This document shows positions 37,544 to 48,160 of a stretch of DNA of 64,000 nucleotides, in pieces; the stretch's first letter is position 1; every line of letters begins with the position of its first letter. A program made the position numbers and the translations under genes. Source of the stretch: Lojkania enalia (taxonomy: Eukaryota; Ascomycota; Dothideomycetes; Pleosporales); assembly GCA_010094045.1 (NCBI GenBank), contig ML986592.1, positions 102,506-166,505 on the forward strand. The letters are read 5' to 3'. The notes below the pieces were generated by a model. That model saw nothing but the letters and a program-made list of their open reading frames with translations, had not been told where the DNA came from and did no database searches.

Positions 37544-38555
37544 CTAGAGACGTCGGGGGAGCTTCTTAGCACAGAGCAGCATGACGGCAGCAGTACCAGC
37601 GAGAGTGAGGGCACCGAGGCCAAAGTAGAATGCAGTGTTAGTTTGGTCATTCGGGTCCGGTAATGAATGCTCCAGGGACTTCTCGATATCCTGGACATGT
37701 GGATCCTTACCCGCCAGCATGACACAGCCGTGGGGATGCCAAGTCTTATTGCTTCCTTCGAGGCATTGAATTTTTGATCCAGTATAAAAAGAAGTCTGAA
37801 TTGGTGCAGGAGGAGGGGGGTTCCCGGCTTCGTTATTGGTGAGCTCGTCAAGGATACTCCTAGGCATGTCCACATGCCCGAAATGGCCTAGCGCTCGGCC
37901 TGCATCAATAGGCATACTATGGGCACGGGAAGGACCTTTACAAGGAATGTCAGAACGAAAAGCTCGAGTCATATTTTCGACACGACGTAGAGTGGGCAAA
38001 TTGGGAAGGCAAGAGGATGTGCAGAAACGGACCACGTACCTTTGGGCTCAAGGAGCTTCTCTCCGCTGAGATTGGCTAGCATGCTAGCCAAAGTATAAGT
38101 ACAGAACTGCCTGCCTTCAGCTTGGATGAGTTCCTGGTATAGCTCGACCGTTTTCGCGGCCAGTGTATAATACTTGGCGTTACGGAGAATTCGGTGTGCT
38201 GCTCGTTTGGCACTCAGAGCTGGTTCACTCCCACATTCCTTGATTCGAGCGAGTTCGTCTGGTAGGAAGACTTCTAATACAAGGAGTCAGCCATGCATCT
38301 ATAAGTTCAAAACATCTTTAGGACTTACTGGAACTGATCCGCTGAATAGACTTCCGAATGATGTCTTTATGAACATCTAAAGGACTACTTGTCAGCGGAT
38401 CCATCTATAGCTAGGCTCGAAGATTCAGGTTGAGGGTCCCACTTACCTATGTTGTGGAAGCGTTCGCACTTTGTGCCGCCAGGGCAATCACCGTGCTCGC
38501 CTTCCCCTGGGCCGGCTACGGGCATAGTGGGATATCGCTGAAGAGCCGACTTCAT
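37544..38555 (-). CDS. Hypothetical protein with a C-terminal membrane helix (four exons)
   Basis: No known family was recognised. Four exons can be joined with canonical GT..AG introns at 38377-38446, 38274-38328 and 37963-38039, giving exactly 270 codons including the stop. The N-terminal part has a short Gly/Cys segment (GDCPGGTKCERFHN). The middle (LPDELARIKEC...AKYYTLAAKTVELYQELIQAEG) is probably helical. The C-terminus has a single hydrophobic helix AFYFGLGALTLAGTAAVMLL followed by basic residues, as in tail-anchored or type I membrane proteins. The good phase agreement of four exons supports a real gene. The start at 38555 is the first ATG in frame; an upstream exon cannot be excluded. 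Confidence 0.6.
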
Positions 38556-40243
38556 GTTCAATATATGATGACGCAGAAGATTGCAGGTCGCTATTTTGGG
38601 AGAATTATGGACAATTAGTAGCCAAAAAGTAATCGAAGTTTGGTCGCGAGTCTACATCTAAGAAAGAGAATGAAAGAGAATGGGGACGAATGTCACACGC
38701 AACGCTGGGGAATCAACCCAGGAGTTGTGATGAATAGTGGTGGAGCTCTAGAAAGAATAGGGGCTGTGAAATGGATGATGGTGACGCAGGGCTAGGGGTT
38801 GTGGAAAAAGCGTGTGGCAAACCCAAAGTAGCACACAAGGCCAGCCGACTATAGCTTCCTCACAGCAAGTCAAATCATCGATACATCCATCCGGCCGGGC
38901 CAATCATGAACATCGCCCGCCCTCAGCCTGCACGGCTCGTCGCTCTCACTGGCTCCAAGCTGGTGCTGGCTCCACTTTCAATCCGTATTGATGGCTCTAA
39001 GCGCCACCGCCAGCTCGTACTTAACGTCTTCGAACAATACGGTGGTCCAGCGGTGAGAATAAGATTAGCCTAGCAAGATTGAACATTGGCTAGGCCAGAG
39101 GAGGATCAGAGCCCCCCAGGGAGCCAAAGCGCCACCAGATGGTTCGGGAGGCCTTTCATCTATGCCCAGCGTCCTATTTCAGCCGAGTGAGCTTGTGATG
39201 GCAGCAGCTCCCCGCGTGACTCGTTGACGTGGTTGGGCCAATTGGTTTCAGGCCCGTTTCATCACACGCATATCCTGTGTTCTGTCCACGAACTTGCTAG
39301 CTTTTGGGAAGAGATTTTAGCTCTAGAAAGCCCAGGACAAGCAAGGGAAATGGAAGCGTGAATAGTTGGTCTGTGATCCGCTAAATCGGCGTGTAGCAAG
39401 GAAAATCCAAACAGTAGCTAGTTGCTCGTGCCGACTGGAAATGTCATGGGACGCAGCACCCCCTAAATGGCGGCGGAGGCGCAGAGAGGGGCTATGCAAG
39501 AAACAGGCTGGCCTAATGGTTTGCGGTCAGGGAGGGAGGTAGGTATTATCTGTGCAATATTGCTCCATGCCCACCATGCTGCCCAACTGGGAAGAAACCG
39601 CTATCATCGGGCGGACGACCAAAGGATAGACCTGGAGCAGAAAAAAAGAAAAATAAAAGAAAGATGCAATAGCGAAATAAAAGGCCAAAGAGGCAGGGCA
39701 GATTTCACCGGAAGCTGACCCCCCTTCGTGATCCATGCTTAGACGCGCCCCTCCAATGACATGCAGCACTTGCACGGCGCCAGCGGAAGGCTGAAGATGA
39801 GCGTTCGCCTGCTATGACACGTTCTGGCTAGAGCCACGATTAACGTCGTTTTTGAATTTGCCCATGAAGCCTAATAGAAGACATCATTCGGCCCACTTCT
39901 CCTGCGGAACGAATTCGGGTTATCGAGTGTGGTTCAATTTGAGTGTTAGCTAGCAGGGCACGGTTCCACTGGATCTGACCCGCGTCACCCTATTATCCTA
40001 CCGAGACTTACTCCCCGGCCCATCTACCTTCTTATAGCCACCCCGGCAACTTTGCCCTGTAATCCCCGCCTAGGGCTACGCCAGTCGCGTCTGTCATGCT
40101 GTTGCCCCCTTCTACTTTTTCTTATTTTCGCTCGCCTCTTTCCCTCGATCTCCTCATTTTTACCTCCTCAGCCTGCTGTGTGTGTAAGCCCCTAGACACT
40201 TTTGACTGACAAGTCCTATGCGTTTGCGTACCAGGCTTGCTCT
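38556..40243. other. Intergenic region upstream of the zinc-finger gene
   Basis: No gene was recognised. The last 150 bases before 40244 are pyrimidine-rich (ttctactttttcttattttc and similar), typical of the core promoter and 5' leader of filamentous fungal genes. Confidence 0.5.
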
Positions 40244-41494
40244 ATGGATTCTGAGACTGTAATGTTCTCATCTGCATATCCTCATGCAGTCCTAGGCCCC
40301 GCGCACTTAGATCGCAATTTTGAACTCTTTAGTTACTCATCCCGAACACCGAAGACGCTGCCGTCGAGCTCATACCATGTAAACCCTGATGATATCGTCG
40401 CGCTTTATTCCTGGGATCTGAACTGCGATAGCACATCACATTCTATGAGCGCAGGTTCTGGCTTTTCTCCCCAATATCAAGACTCTTCACTACGGTTTTG
40501 GCATGATGATGGCTTGATGTGGTCCTTACGAGCCTGGGTATATGACTTCCCTTCAACACACGCTCGTTATAGCTCATCCTGAACAGAGTGATACGACGGA
40601 ACCCAATATAGCGCCCTTGCTCCCAAGCAACGATTTCGTATTTAGCCCGCAAGACTCGGTAGCAAGCTGCCCATTTCCAGCCACACTATCTGAACAGTCA
40701 GAGATAGTAGGTTCGAGGCAACCGCCTCAACTACCTTGTACATCATTAGGCTCTTCTTGGGACAAATCACTAGGCTGTTCTTGGTGTGGTAGATTATTTG
40801 GCTGGCCGAGTCAGCTGAGGTACGTTTACTAGAGAGACGTTGTAGAGACATGGGGCAATCACTTACAGCATGCAGAAAGCATCAAAAAATTCACGACCAC
40901 AGTACTCGTGCTCATAGCTGTAAGCAATGCCATATGAGGTTTCTGTACCCCAAAGACCTCAGACGCCATCAGAACACAAAGCATCGGCTTTCAGGGTCTT
41001 CCACCAAGGTATTTAGATGTCGAGTTTCAGGCTGTCGGCTCAAGAAAGAATTCACGCGTTTGGACAAGCTAAGGGAGCACGAGAAACAACACTCCTCTCG
41101 GTCAAGTTTGCAAGATTCCAGTGCCCTCCTAGAGGAAATTAGGAACTCAAGTGATATGAATATAAGCCGACGCTCTCCTTGCTCTAGCTTTCAGAGCTTA
41201 AAGGCTGAACCTACTTCTCATATCAGTACGACAACTCAGTCAAAGCCTTTTACGTGCCCATTTAAAGGAGACGGCTGCGACAGGGCCTATAATTTCAACA
41301 GCTCGGTTGATTTAGCACGGCACTTCAGGAGTGTCCATAGTTCTCTACTGCCTGAGGATGCACATGGATTCTACAAGTGTGCCTATCGCGGCTGCAAGAA
41401 TTCGTCAAAGCTGTATCCTCGCAAGGATAACTTCAAACGTCATGTTATGGCTGTACACCCAGAGGTAGAGGCTGACGATTTGGTTGAGAGGTAA
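40244..41494 (+). CDS. C2H2 zinc-finger protein with five fingers
   Basis: This is a probable nuclear DNA-binding protein of 381 residues. The start is set at the ATG of MDSETVMF; the frame is open further upstream but without another ATG. Introns at 40538-40586 and 40820-40875 restore one frame. The second splice rebuilds finger 1 (C-SWC ... SQLRKHQKIH), which is strong support. Fingers 2-5 follow: HSCKQC...H-x4-H, FRCRVSGC...H-x3-H, FTCPFKGDGC...H-x4-H and YKCAYRGC...H-x4-H. The widened Cys spacing in fingers 3-5 is common in fungal C2H2 proteins. The N-terminal 170 residues are Ser/Pro/Gln-rich and could be a regulatory region. The targets are unknown. Confidence 0.8.
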
Positions 41495-42694
41495 ATATGC
41501 TTCCCCGTTCGATACTATGTATTTGCTAAACAGCGAAGTTCAAAATGCATCCCCAGCAATGTAAAGGTCCATCCTAAGCAATTAAAAATCATCAAGTCAG
41601 AACGCCAATCTTACAGTTCACTCTTGGCGACGTTTGGTACACTCCAAAACATTGGAAGTGACATTATTATCCCCTCGTTCGACAACCCTACGCAAAGTAG
41701 CTCCCTCAAGCGAGAAATTAAGACCTACGCTACGTAGCCGATTATATTTCCTGCATACTTTAAACAGCTGTATATATAGCAATCGAACCAAGCATTGAGT
41801 GGTTTCGTCGAATTTAATAATTGCCGACTGGGAAAAACGCCCAATGTTAGGTGTAACGGTTAATAGTGAAGGAGCTACGGTTATGTGATCATGGCTTGTA
41901 TGGCAGTCACCACCTGTAGATACTAGAGAGAGCTGCCTGCGGTAGGAGACAACGAAGGAGGACAGACACAATAGGATAGACAATCAACCATTTTATGCCC
42001 CATTCCCTCACATTAGGTCTATGCGAATAGAAATTTTATTTTTTTTTCTCCCCATCCAATCACACGATGCTACACTAGGTTCAATCTAATAATATCATAT
42101 TTTCAGTTTGCAGACCTAGTTTGCATGTTTTTGGCCTTGTCTGGCGATTTCTAAGGCAATAGTGTTCCTTCGCTAGCTCATGTTGCTGCCTTCTGTATGC
42201 GCCTTATCAGGTGGCACTGTTCCAATGATTGCCCCGCGTCGACCTTGCATTTTATTATCGCTCTGCATATTGACATGGCTGTGTACAGCCTGGCTTCATA
42301 GCCTAGCAGGTTTAGAATTAGCAGATCTATAGATCAACTCAGATTTCCGTGTTCCTCTTCCATGAACTGGGTAGGGTATTTTTGTGTTCTGGGAATTGAA
42401 TGCGCCTTCAGTAGCTTCAGCCAATTTCCCAGTTTCGAGAAAGGTATCAATAATAATACCCACATGGTTGCGTCTGTGAACTACGCCCATGCTCTCAGCC
42501 GTATTCATGCCTCCGGCCGGGGGAGTGCTTCGAGATTGGAATTCTCACCTTTCGCTGATGCGATGTGCCTTATTTTTCTGCCTCCTAGGCCACATTTTAA
42601 TACATACCTAGCGTAGGGTAGTTGTCCAATCCTGGCCTATTCGCTTTTGCTCCCCTCGGATCTTGCCGCGAGTCAGTCCCCATAGATCCCAAAA
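41495..42694. other. Intergenic region
   Basis: Short open frames on both strands have no family resemblance. The last few hundred bases should contain the promoter of the RelA/SpoT-type gene. Confidence 0.5.
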
Positions 42695-44128
42695 ATGGGT
42701 GATTCCGTCATTCCAAAGTTTTCCAATGTTCTCACAGAGAAAAGGTTCATTGATGACTTTATTAAAAATTACAAGAACACAATTCAGACTTGGCACGAGG
42801 TCACCAGACTTGCCCGCGACTTGTGCTCCAAAAACCAAAGACCCGGAATCCAAGCAAGATTCGAGTTCCGCGTTAAGGACCCTGAATCCCTAAGGAATAA
42901 ATTAATCCAGCGCAATGAAACCAAACGAAAAGAACCGAGACGGAATGGCCTTGGTTACCAGAATGAGGATGAGATTTGGGACGACGTTTACGATCGCGCT
43001 GGGGTCCGCATTCTGCTATATACCTCTGCTCAACCACAGAAGGATGCGGTGAAAGAAACCATCGAGTCCACATTCGTTCAGGCCATGGAGCCAAAACATT
43101 TCCCAGAGCCTGAAGGCGGGGATGATCGGACGGATAGGAGCGCGTACGCAAGGCGCTTTCCAAAATATATTGCAACCCACTACCGTGTCTACCTCAAAAA
43201 GGAACACATCAAGCAGCTAGAAGACAACGGCGTAAAGAATCTTTGGCAAGGAAAATACATGGTCGAGATACAGGCGGTGTCTGTATTCCAGCATGCATGC
43301 GCCGAAGTCAGTCACGACATTTTATACAAAACCAAGTCGGGGACACCGTCAGTGCACGAAGAGCGAGTCCTGGATGCATTGAACGGCATATCTATGATAG
43401 GCGAATCGCTTCTCGAGCAGCTACACCACCACTATGTTGCGCGCATCGAAAGCACCAACCAACCTTTCAGTAATAAATTCCAACTAGGAGACTTCCTCTC
43501 CAAGTGGACTTTCCAGAATCCTACTACCTCAGATCTCGTGTTGGGCCCAATAGAAGTGCTGCGTAAGCTTCTAGTATCCGAAGATAAGGCTACGCCTAAA
43601 GCACTGGAAGAAATTCTCCTCCAGCTCGACTTTGGCGACAACGTACGTCAGAGCGAGGTAGCGGACGGCAGAGTTTCTATTTACATCATGGAACAAATGT
43701 TCCAGAAAATCCCGGACGAGATCGTAGAGGATGGAGATGCCGAAATGCAGAGCAAGACCATGGCTAGCGCGATGATCTGGCTAGATGAATTGTACTCGCC
43801 ATCGACGAAGTGGGGGGTAAAATTCCTAAACAAGGACTATCCAAAAAACGAAATGCAGAGCCAAGGGTTCGAATGGTTTATGAATGAAACTGAAGGGGGT
43901 CAATTCCTCGTGAATGGCATTGGGCTCTCTGAGGAGGAAGAGGCAAATCTAGCAGAACTCTGGCAGTGGTTTAAAGACCACCCGGAACCTATTGTGCAAT
44001 TTGTGCTGAGAGTGTCCAAGTTGGACCAAAGAGATATAAAAAAGGACAAAGAGATACTGGAGAAGATCGCGCCATTGATTTGTCACCTAGATGGGTCCAA
44101 TGATGCTTCACTTCCGCAGCTTAATTAG
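42695..44128 (+). CDS. RelA/SpoT-domain protein (putative alarmone synthetase-like nucleotidyltransferase)
   Basis: This is an intronless frame of 477 codons. Residues about 1-245 carry the RelA/SpoT synthetase fold: RVKDPESLRNK (the R-x-K...S...K element), DRAGVRILLY (D-x-x-G-x-R), KYIATHYRVYLK (K...H-Y-x-V) and EIQAVSVFQHACAEVSHDILYK (E-x-Q...HA..E..HD..YK). In bacteria this domain transfers pyrophosphate from ATP to GTP or GDP to make (p)ppGpp. No HD hydrolase, TGS or ACT domain is present, so it resembles stand-alone small alarmone synthetases plus an extra C-terminal region of about 230 residues that I do not recognise (QLHHHYVARIES onward, acidic). RelA/SpoT-domain proteins are known in fungi but little studied. 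Its activity, and whether the product is (p)ppGpp, are not shown by the sequence. Confidence 0.85.
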   Translation: MGDSVIPKFSNVLTEKRFIDDFIKNYKNTIQTWHEVTRLARDLCSKNQRPGIQARFEFRVKDPESLRNKLIQRNETKRKEPRRNGLGYQNEDEIWDDVYDRAGVRILLYTSAQPQKDAVKETIESTFVQAMEPKHFPEPEGGDDRTDRSAYARRFPKYIATHYRVYLKKEHIKQLEDNGVKNLWQGKYMVEIQAVSVFQHACAEVSHDILYKTKSGTPSVHEERVLDALNGISMIGESLLEQLHHHYVARIESTNQPFSNKFQLGDFLSKWTFQNPTTSDLVLGPIEVLRKLLVSEDKATPKALEEILLQLDFGDNVRQSEVADGRVSIYIMEQMFQKIPDEIVEDGDAEMQSKTMASAMIWLDELYSPSTKWGVKFLNKDYPKNEMQSQGFEWFMNETEGGQFLVNGIGLSEEEEANLAELWQWFKDHPEPIVQFVLRVSKLDQRDIKKDKEILEKIAPLICHLDGSNDASLPQLN

Positions 44129-45557
44129 CTCCGTTACCCCAGGTTCTCCAATTCTTCCTCTTTCTGACCCCTCCTAGTTTATATAGCTACGTAATTACAA
44201 GTTTGGGGATGGAAAGATTGAGTAGTTTGACTTCGTGTGTTTTCTTTCTTCGTGTAACAATGGCTTCAGATCATAGACGCGGCATCATCCTGCGGTGAGT
44301 AAGTAACTTAGTCTTACCACGCTCAGTTTGTGTGGGGACAACTCTGAGCTACCTAGACACTTAGATACTCCCTTCCGGTATGTGCAAGGCTAACTACACG
44401 GCAGTAAGCGACCTCCCTGGGTTGCAGGATCGTTCTCCGAGGCTTATTATAGCTACTCACCGGACGATTAGGCCCCACCTTCACATATCATCACTTTTCT
44501 AATAATGCATCAATACAAGGAATCCTTATCTAACGCAAAAAGTAAGGAGCTTCACGTTGATTCCGCAGCGCGAGGAGGCTTCTTTAAGGATTAGGAATGG
44601 AAATATGCGATCTACACGTAGACACGCGAATAAAGTACAACCCATGTGGCGAACCTAGCCAAATTTTTTTCAAGCCCACACTCCAATGACGTAAATATAG
44701 TAGTCAAATCTTTATATTTTTATGAGAGAGTGCCCAGGCCCGATGAGAGGAGTGCTCCGTTGAGAGACCTATCTGTCACATGTTTCTACTATCCTATTAT
44801 AGTTGGTCTGTTTTTTAGGCCTATATAGTCTCGCCATCGCCAGCTTCTACCGAAGCAGGCCACTTACCCTCCTTCAATACATCAATATTTGCCTCAGCAA
44901 TTGATGCTCCCTGATACGCGACACTATCTCATCTGCTTCAACAATTTCGCCTAGTCGGGCCCCCAATGGATGCTCTCAACGACAAGGGTCACGATGGCTT
45001 TAGCCGTTACATAAAGATCCTAATCGCACAAGATCCTGCCGAATATATCATCGAATTGCTTGGTAGTTCACGTGGCACCGATCCAACTTCTCCCTACCCA
45101 TGAACACCTCTTTCAAGGGCGACGATATCCAACCACCCGACTTAACGTCGTTACATTCAATCATAAGGACGCAGAACTATATAAACATACATTTTCGTAA
45201 AACTTTAGCATTCAGGACCGTTCCGCAACCTGCTAAGTATATTTAAGAGGGAAGCTTGGAATATAAAGTAGCCATCCTTGCCTAGACCGAGGGCTTATAA
45301 TATTGGTATAGTTTAAAATTTTATTTACGTTCTTTGCCAAGGAGGCTATTAGCACGACTTGGGAACCGTTTTGCTTCATGCTTTCCTAACTTTACCAAAC
45401 ATTTTTCAAGGTCTAATAATAGTAGATCTTGTCACGATGCCAGAGGGGACAGGTGGCAGCCAAAAGTGGTGTGAATTGAGGGGTATAGAGGGTCTATACA
45501 TAGGTAGAATGCAGCAGACGTGATAGCTGAATATCTAACGTGACAGATCCGCCTATA
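44129..45557. other. Intergenic region with a few short open stretches
   Basis: A 45-codon ATG frame starts near 44964 (MDALNDKGHDGFSRYIKIL...) and looks protein-like, but it has no partner exon or family resemblance. Otherwise nothing is seen. Confidence 0.4.
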
Positions 45558-46067
45558 ATGCACCATTCTTCCACCGAAGCGGGCGTCTATTTCAAGGAAA
45601 TCACCTTTCCAACGACACTATTCGTCAGGAATTATGGGAACGTTGTAGCCCTCCAGCATTTTCTACGAAACAGAGCACACAAATCTACCCGAACTAATCT
45701 CCTTTTAGGCGGAAAAGCAACCGGCTTAGCTGGCTATCCTATTTTCCCCTCAAATAGTCGCTGGCGAATGGGTCAACTACGTATCCGTCATCCACGAAAG
45801 CGTCAAGACCCACGAATATACCAACAACAAACCATAAGCTTTAGTAAACTTGACAAACTCAACAACGATCTACGGGCGATACTGAATTGGCACCGCCGCA
45901 ATATGTTATCACAACACAAGATCCGCACCACCATTGGCTTTATGCAGTGGTGGAAAGATGCCGACCTCGACTGTCTGATAGAGAACTACGAATACCTTGC
46001 CAGAAGCATTGACGAGTCTGGCCGAAGGCTAGAGAACATACTGCCAGTCATTAGATCCCCTGTCTAA
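45558..46067 (+). CDS. Small hypothetical ORF
   Basis: This is a 169-codon ATG frame. The protein is basic in its middle (RHPRKRQDPRIYQQQ) and has a helical-looking C-terminal third (KLDKLNNDLRAILNWHRRN...DADLDCLIENYEYLARSI). No family was recognised and no intron is needed. It lies about 300 bp upstream of a pogo-family insertion and could be a genuine lineage-specific gene or the tail of a degraded one. Confidence 0.4.
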   Translation: MHHSSTEAGVYFKEITFPTTLFVRNYGNVVALQHFLRNRAHKSTRTNLLLGGKATGLAGYPIFPSNSRWRMGQLRIRHPRKRQDPRIYQQQTISFSKLDKLNNDLRAILNWHRRNMLSQHKIRTTIGFMQWWKDADLDCLIENYEYLARSIDESGRRLENILPVIRSPV

Positions 46068-46371
46068 GTTGTCGGTAGCCTAGGATCATTTGTATAAACT
46101 GCAAACGTAACATGTAGGACTCTTTTTCGTCTCCCTAACATATATCTCGAGTATGTTTAGCGCAAATAGTGAATTCACCCCTTGGAAGCGAGAGATTTTG
46201 GACTGACTTCACTTCGGCGGTTCCGTTCACGCTTTCCTCATCTCGGGAGTTGTCACGTCTAGGTATTTTGAGTAACATTGCAAGCAGGAAATACGCCCAG
46301 ACCTAGTGTTCCATATTAGCTAGAATCCCTAAACCGACGAGAATCCCTATAGCAGAGTGTATTATGACATA

Positions 46372-47492
46372 GTTCACAACCGAGTCGTCCACCCAAGCGA
46401 GCCGCACGCTTTTGCCAAGAAGTCATACCCTACCTACTTACAACGCGATGCGGCGACTTCCTCAACCTCAATCAATCTATCAAGAAGGTCAGATATTGCT
46501 AGCTATCTCAACTATCAATCAATATTAAACTCAGAGCGCACGAAGCGCTGCAGTTACTTATAGCATCGCCCAAACGACGCCTAGAGACCGACGCGCTGGT
46601 AGACTTTCACGACGCGATTGTGAGCCCAATTCAAAGAATCTAACGAAGCTAGAGGAATCGACTATTATTCAGCATGTACTAGATCTATTTTCTCGTTGAT
46701 ATCCTCCTATAATCAATAGTGTACGATATATAGCCAACCATTTGCTCAGAGCTCGCTCTGCTGACCAGGTCCTCAAAAACTGGCCAGCAAACTTCATTAA
46801 TCGCATTCCTGAGCTCAAAGCATGCTTCTGTCGGAAATAAGTCTACCAGTGAGCTCTCTGTAAGGACCCTAAGGTTATCAGTGGTTGGTTCGACCTACTA
46901 AAGCAAAGTATAGTATTGCTGATAACGATGTCTATAATTTTGACAAGACAGGCTTTCGGATAACGTACCGCATGTTCTAGTAAGGTAGTTACTGGTGCTG
47001 GGCGATCAGTTAGTCGACCAAAATCACTTCTACCAGGCGATCGCGAGTAGGTAGCAGTTATTCGGACTATCAGCACTGATAGCTCATTCATGCGCGCTAC
47101 TTCAGCGTCAGATTGGTTAGCTTCAGGTAGCAAATACGGCTCTAGCGCAGCCCAAAAAGGGATCAAAAAAGGTCCTGCAGAATCAAGGTAGACTTCCTAA
47201 GGCTAAAGCTTCTGAGATAACTACTGAAGAGGAGGTAGATATGTAGTTGGGAGATGAAGTGCGCACAGGTAGGAAACGCAGAAAGGTCAGCATGCCGCAC
47301 CAGCAGCGCTGCAGTCACTGCAGCGAGTCTAGGCATAACGCTAGAACTTGCGCAGTAGCAGATAATAGCATATCTATCTCCTATCAAAATACTATACTAA
47401 TAGGTACTAACGTTGTCGCGATATATGCTTCTAAATATTGAGATGGCTGATTAGGTAGGCGACTCGCTTGGGTGGACGACTCACTTGTCAAC
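46372..47492 (+). mobile_element. Internally deleted pogo/Fot1-like transposon copy, little RIP
   Basis: Inverted repeats of about 33 bp bound the copy: left gttcacaaccgagtcgtcca at 46372, and the right end at 47492 in reverse. TA lies at each side (46370-46371 and 47493-47494). Only about 1.12 kb remains of an element that should be about 1.8 kb. The transposase remnant reads on the plus strand: an N-terminal HTH segment, IADNDVYNFDKTGF (carrying the first catalytic Asp), VVTGAGRS...SLLPGDRE, then a jump to the C-terminal tail with a knuckle RCSHCSESRHNARTC (47297-47341). The middle of the catalytic domain is missing and several stops and shifts interrupt the rest. Its tail and knuckle region align with the heavily RIPped element at 9858-20119, so both belong to one family. 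Confidence 0.85.
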
Positions 47493-47494
47493 TA

Positions 47495-48160
47495 CGCTAA
47501 TAGAGAAGGTTCAGGTGTTAGTATCAAAGACGGACTTATGGGTGTCACGTTGCTTCCTGATAATTTTCCGCGCTTGTTACAATTGGGCCACTCTTCCATA
47601 GTGCGCATCATAGAAACCGTGGCACAAAACCTATTAGAGCATCCCAAATACACCACGTACCTATGTTTTAGTTTTTTAATTTTTATTTTTATTATTTTTT
47701 TTTTCGGAAAAAATAACCCCCCCCCCCCCCCCAACGCGGACGTAAATCGCAGAACACACGCAATCTCGGATGACCCAAGGGCAACACAAGAAGAGACGGC
47801 CTCTTAACTAATCTCGATGGGGTTTCATAGCAGCAAATTTTATAAGCAAATTCTTCATACACTCACGTAACCCAAGGAAAATCTATTCATGACAGACCAT
47901 CGGGGTTCCTTAGTCCCCCAAGAGAACTATCAGGCCCCTCTATATTCTGAATTTCCTCAGGTTGCTGAATGAAGTGTAAGCTCAGGTCAAGTGCCTGATC
48001 AGCTTTGCAGCCCTTGACTAAGCAGTCTCATGTACTATATCTTCCCCTGCCGTACCTTGACCAAGAGGTCAAGAATACCACAGGACGCCGAAGGACGCCA
48101 TCAATACATCCATCATTACAAACCCTATACGGTCTCGACCCACTCCTGCTTACATGAAGT
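47495..48160. other. Spacer with a C16 homopolymer next to an AT-rich run
   Basis: A run of 16 C occurs at 47717-47732 directly after a T-rich tract (47667-47705). A plus-strand open frame runs across it but starts inside the transposon end, and I do not accept it as a gene. The rest, down to the NLR stop codon at 48161, shows nothing. Confidence 0.6.

Noticed and set aside
41618..41983. 121-codon minus-strand frame
   Set aside because: It begins in the 3' flank of the zinc-finger gene, shows no family features and has no supporting exon structure.
46843..47387. Two minus-strand frames over the short pogo copy
   Set aside because: They are antisense shadows of the transposase remnant, whose plus-strand motifs (the YNFDKTGF box and the CCHC knuckle) are clear.
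47472..47807. 111-codon plus-strand frame with a hydrophobic stretch and polyproline
   Set aside because: It starts at GTG inside the transposon inverted repeat; the hydrophobic and proline parts come from the T-rich and C16 runs.
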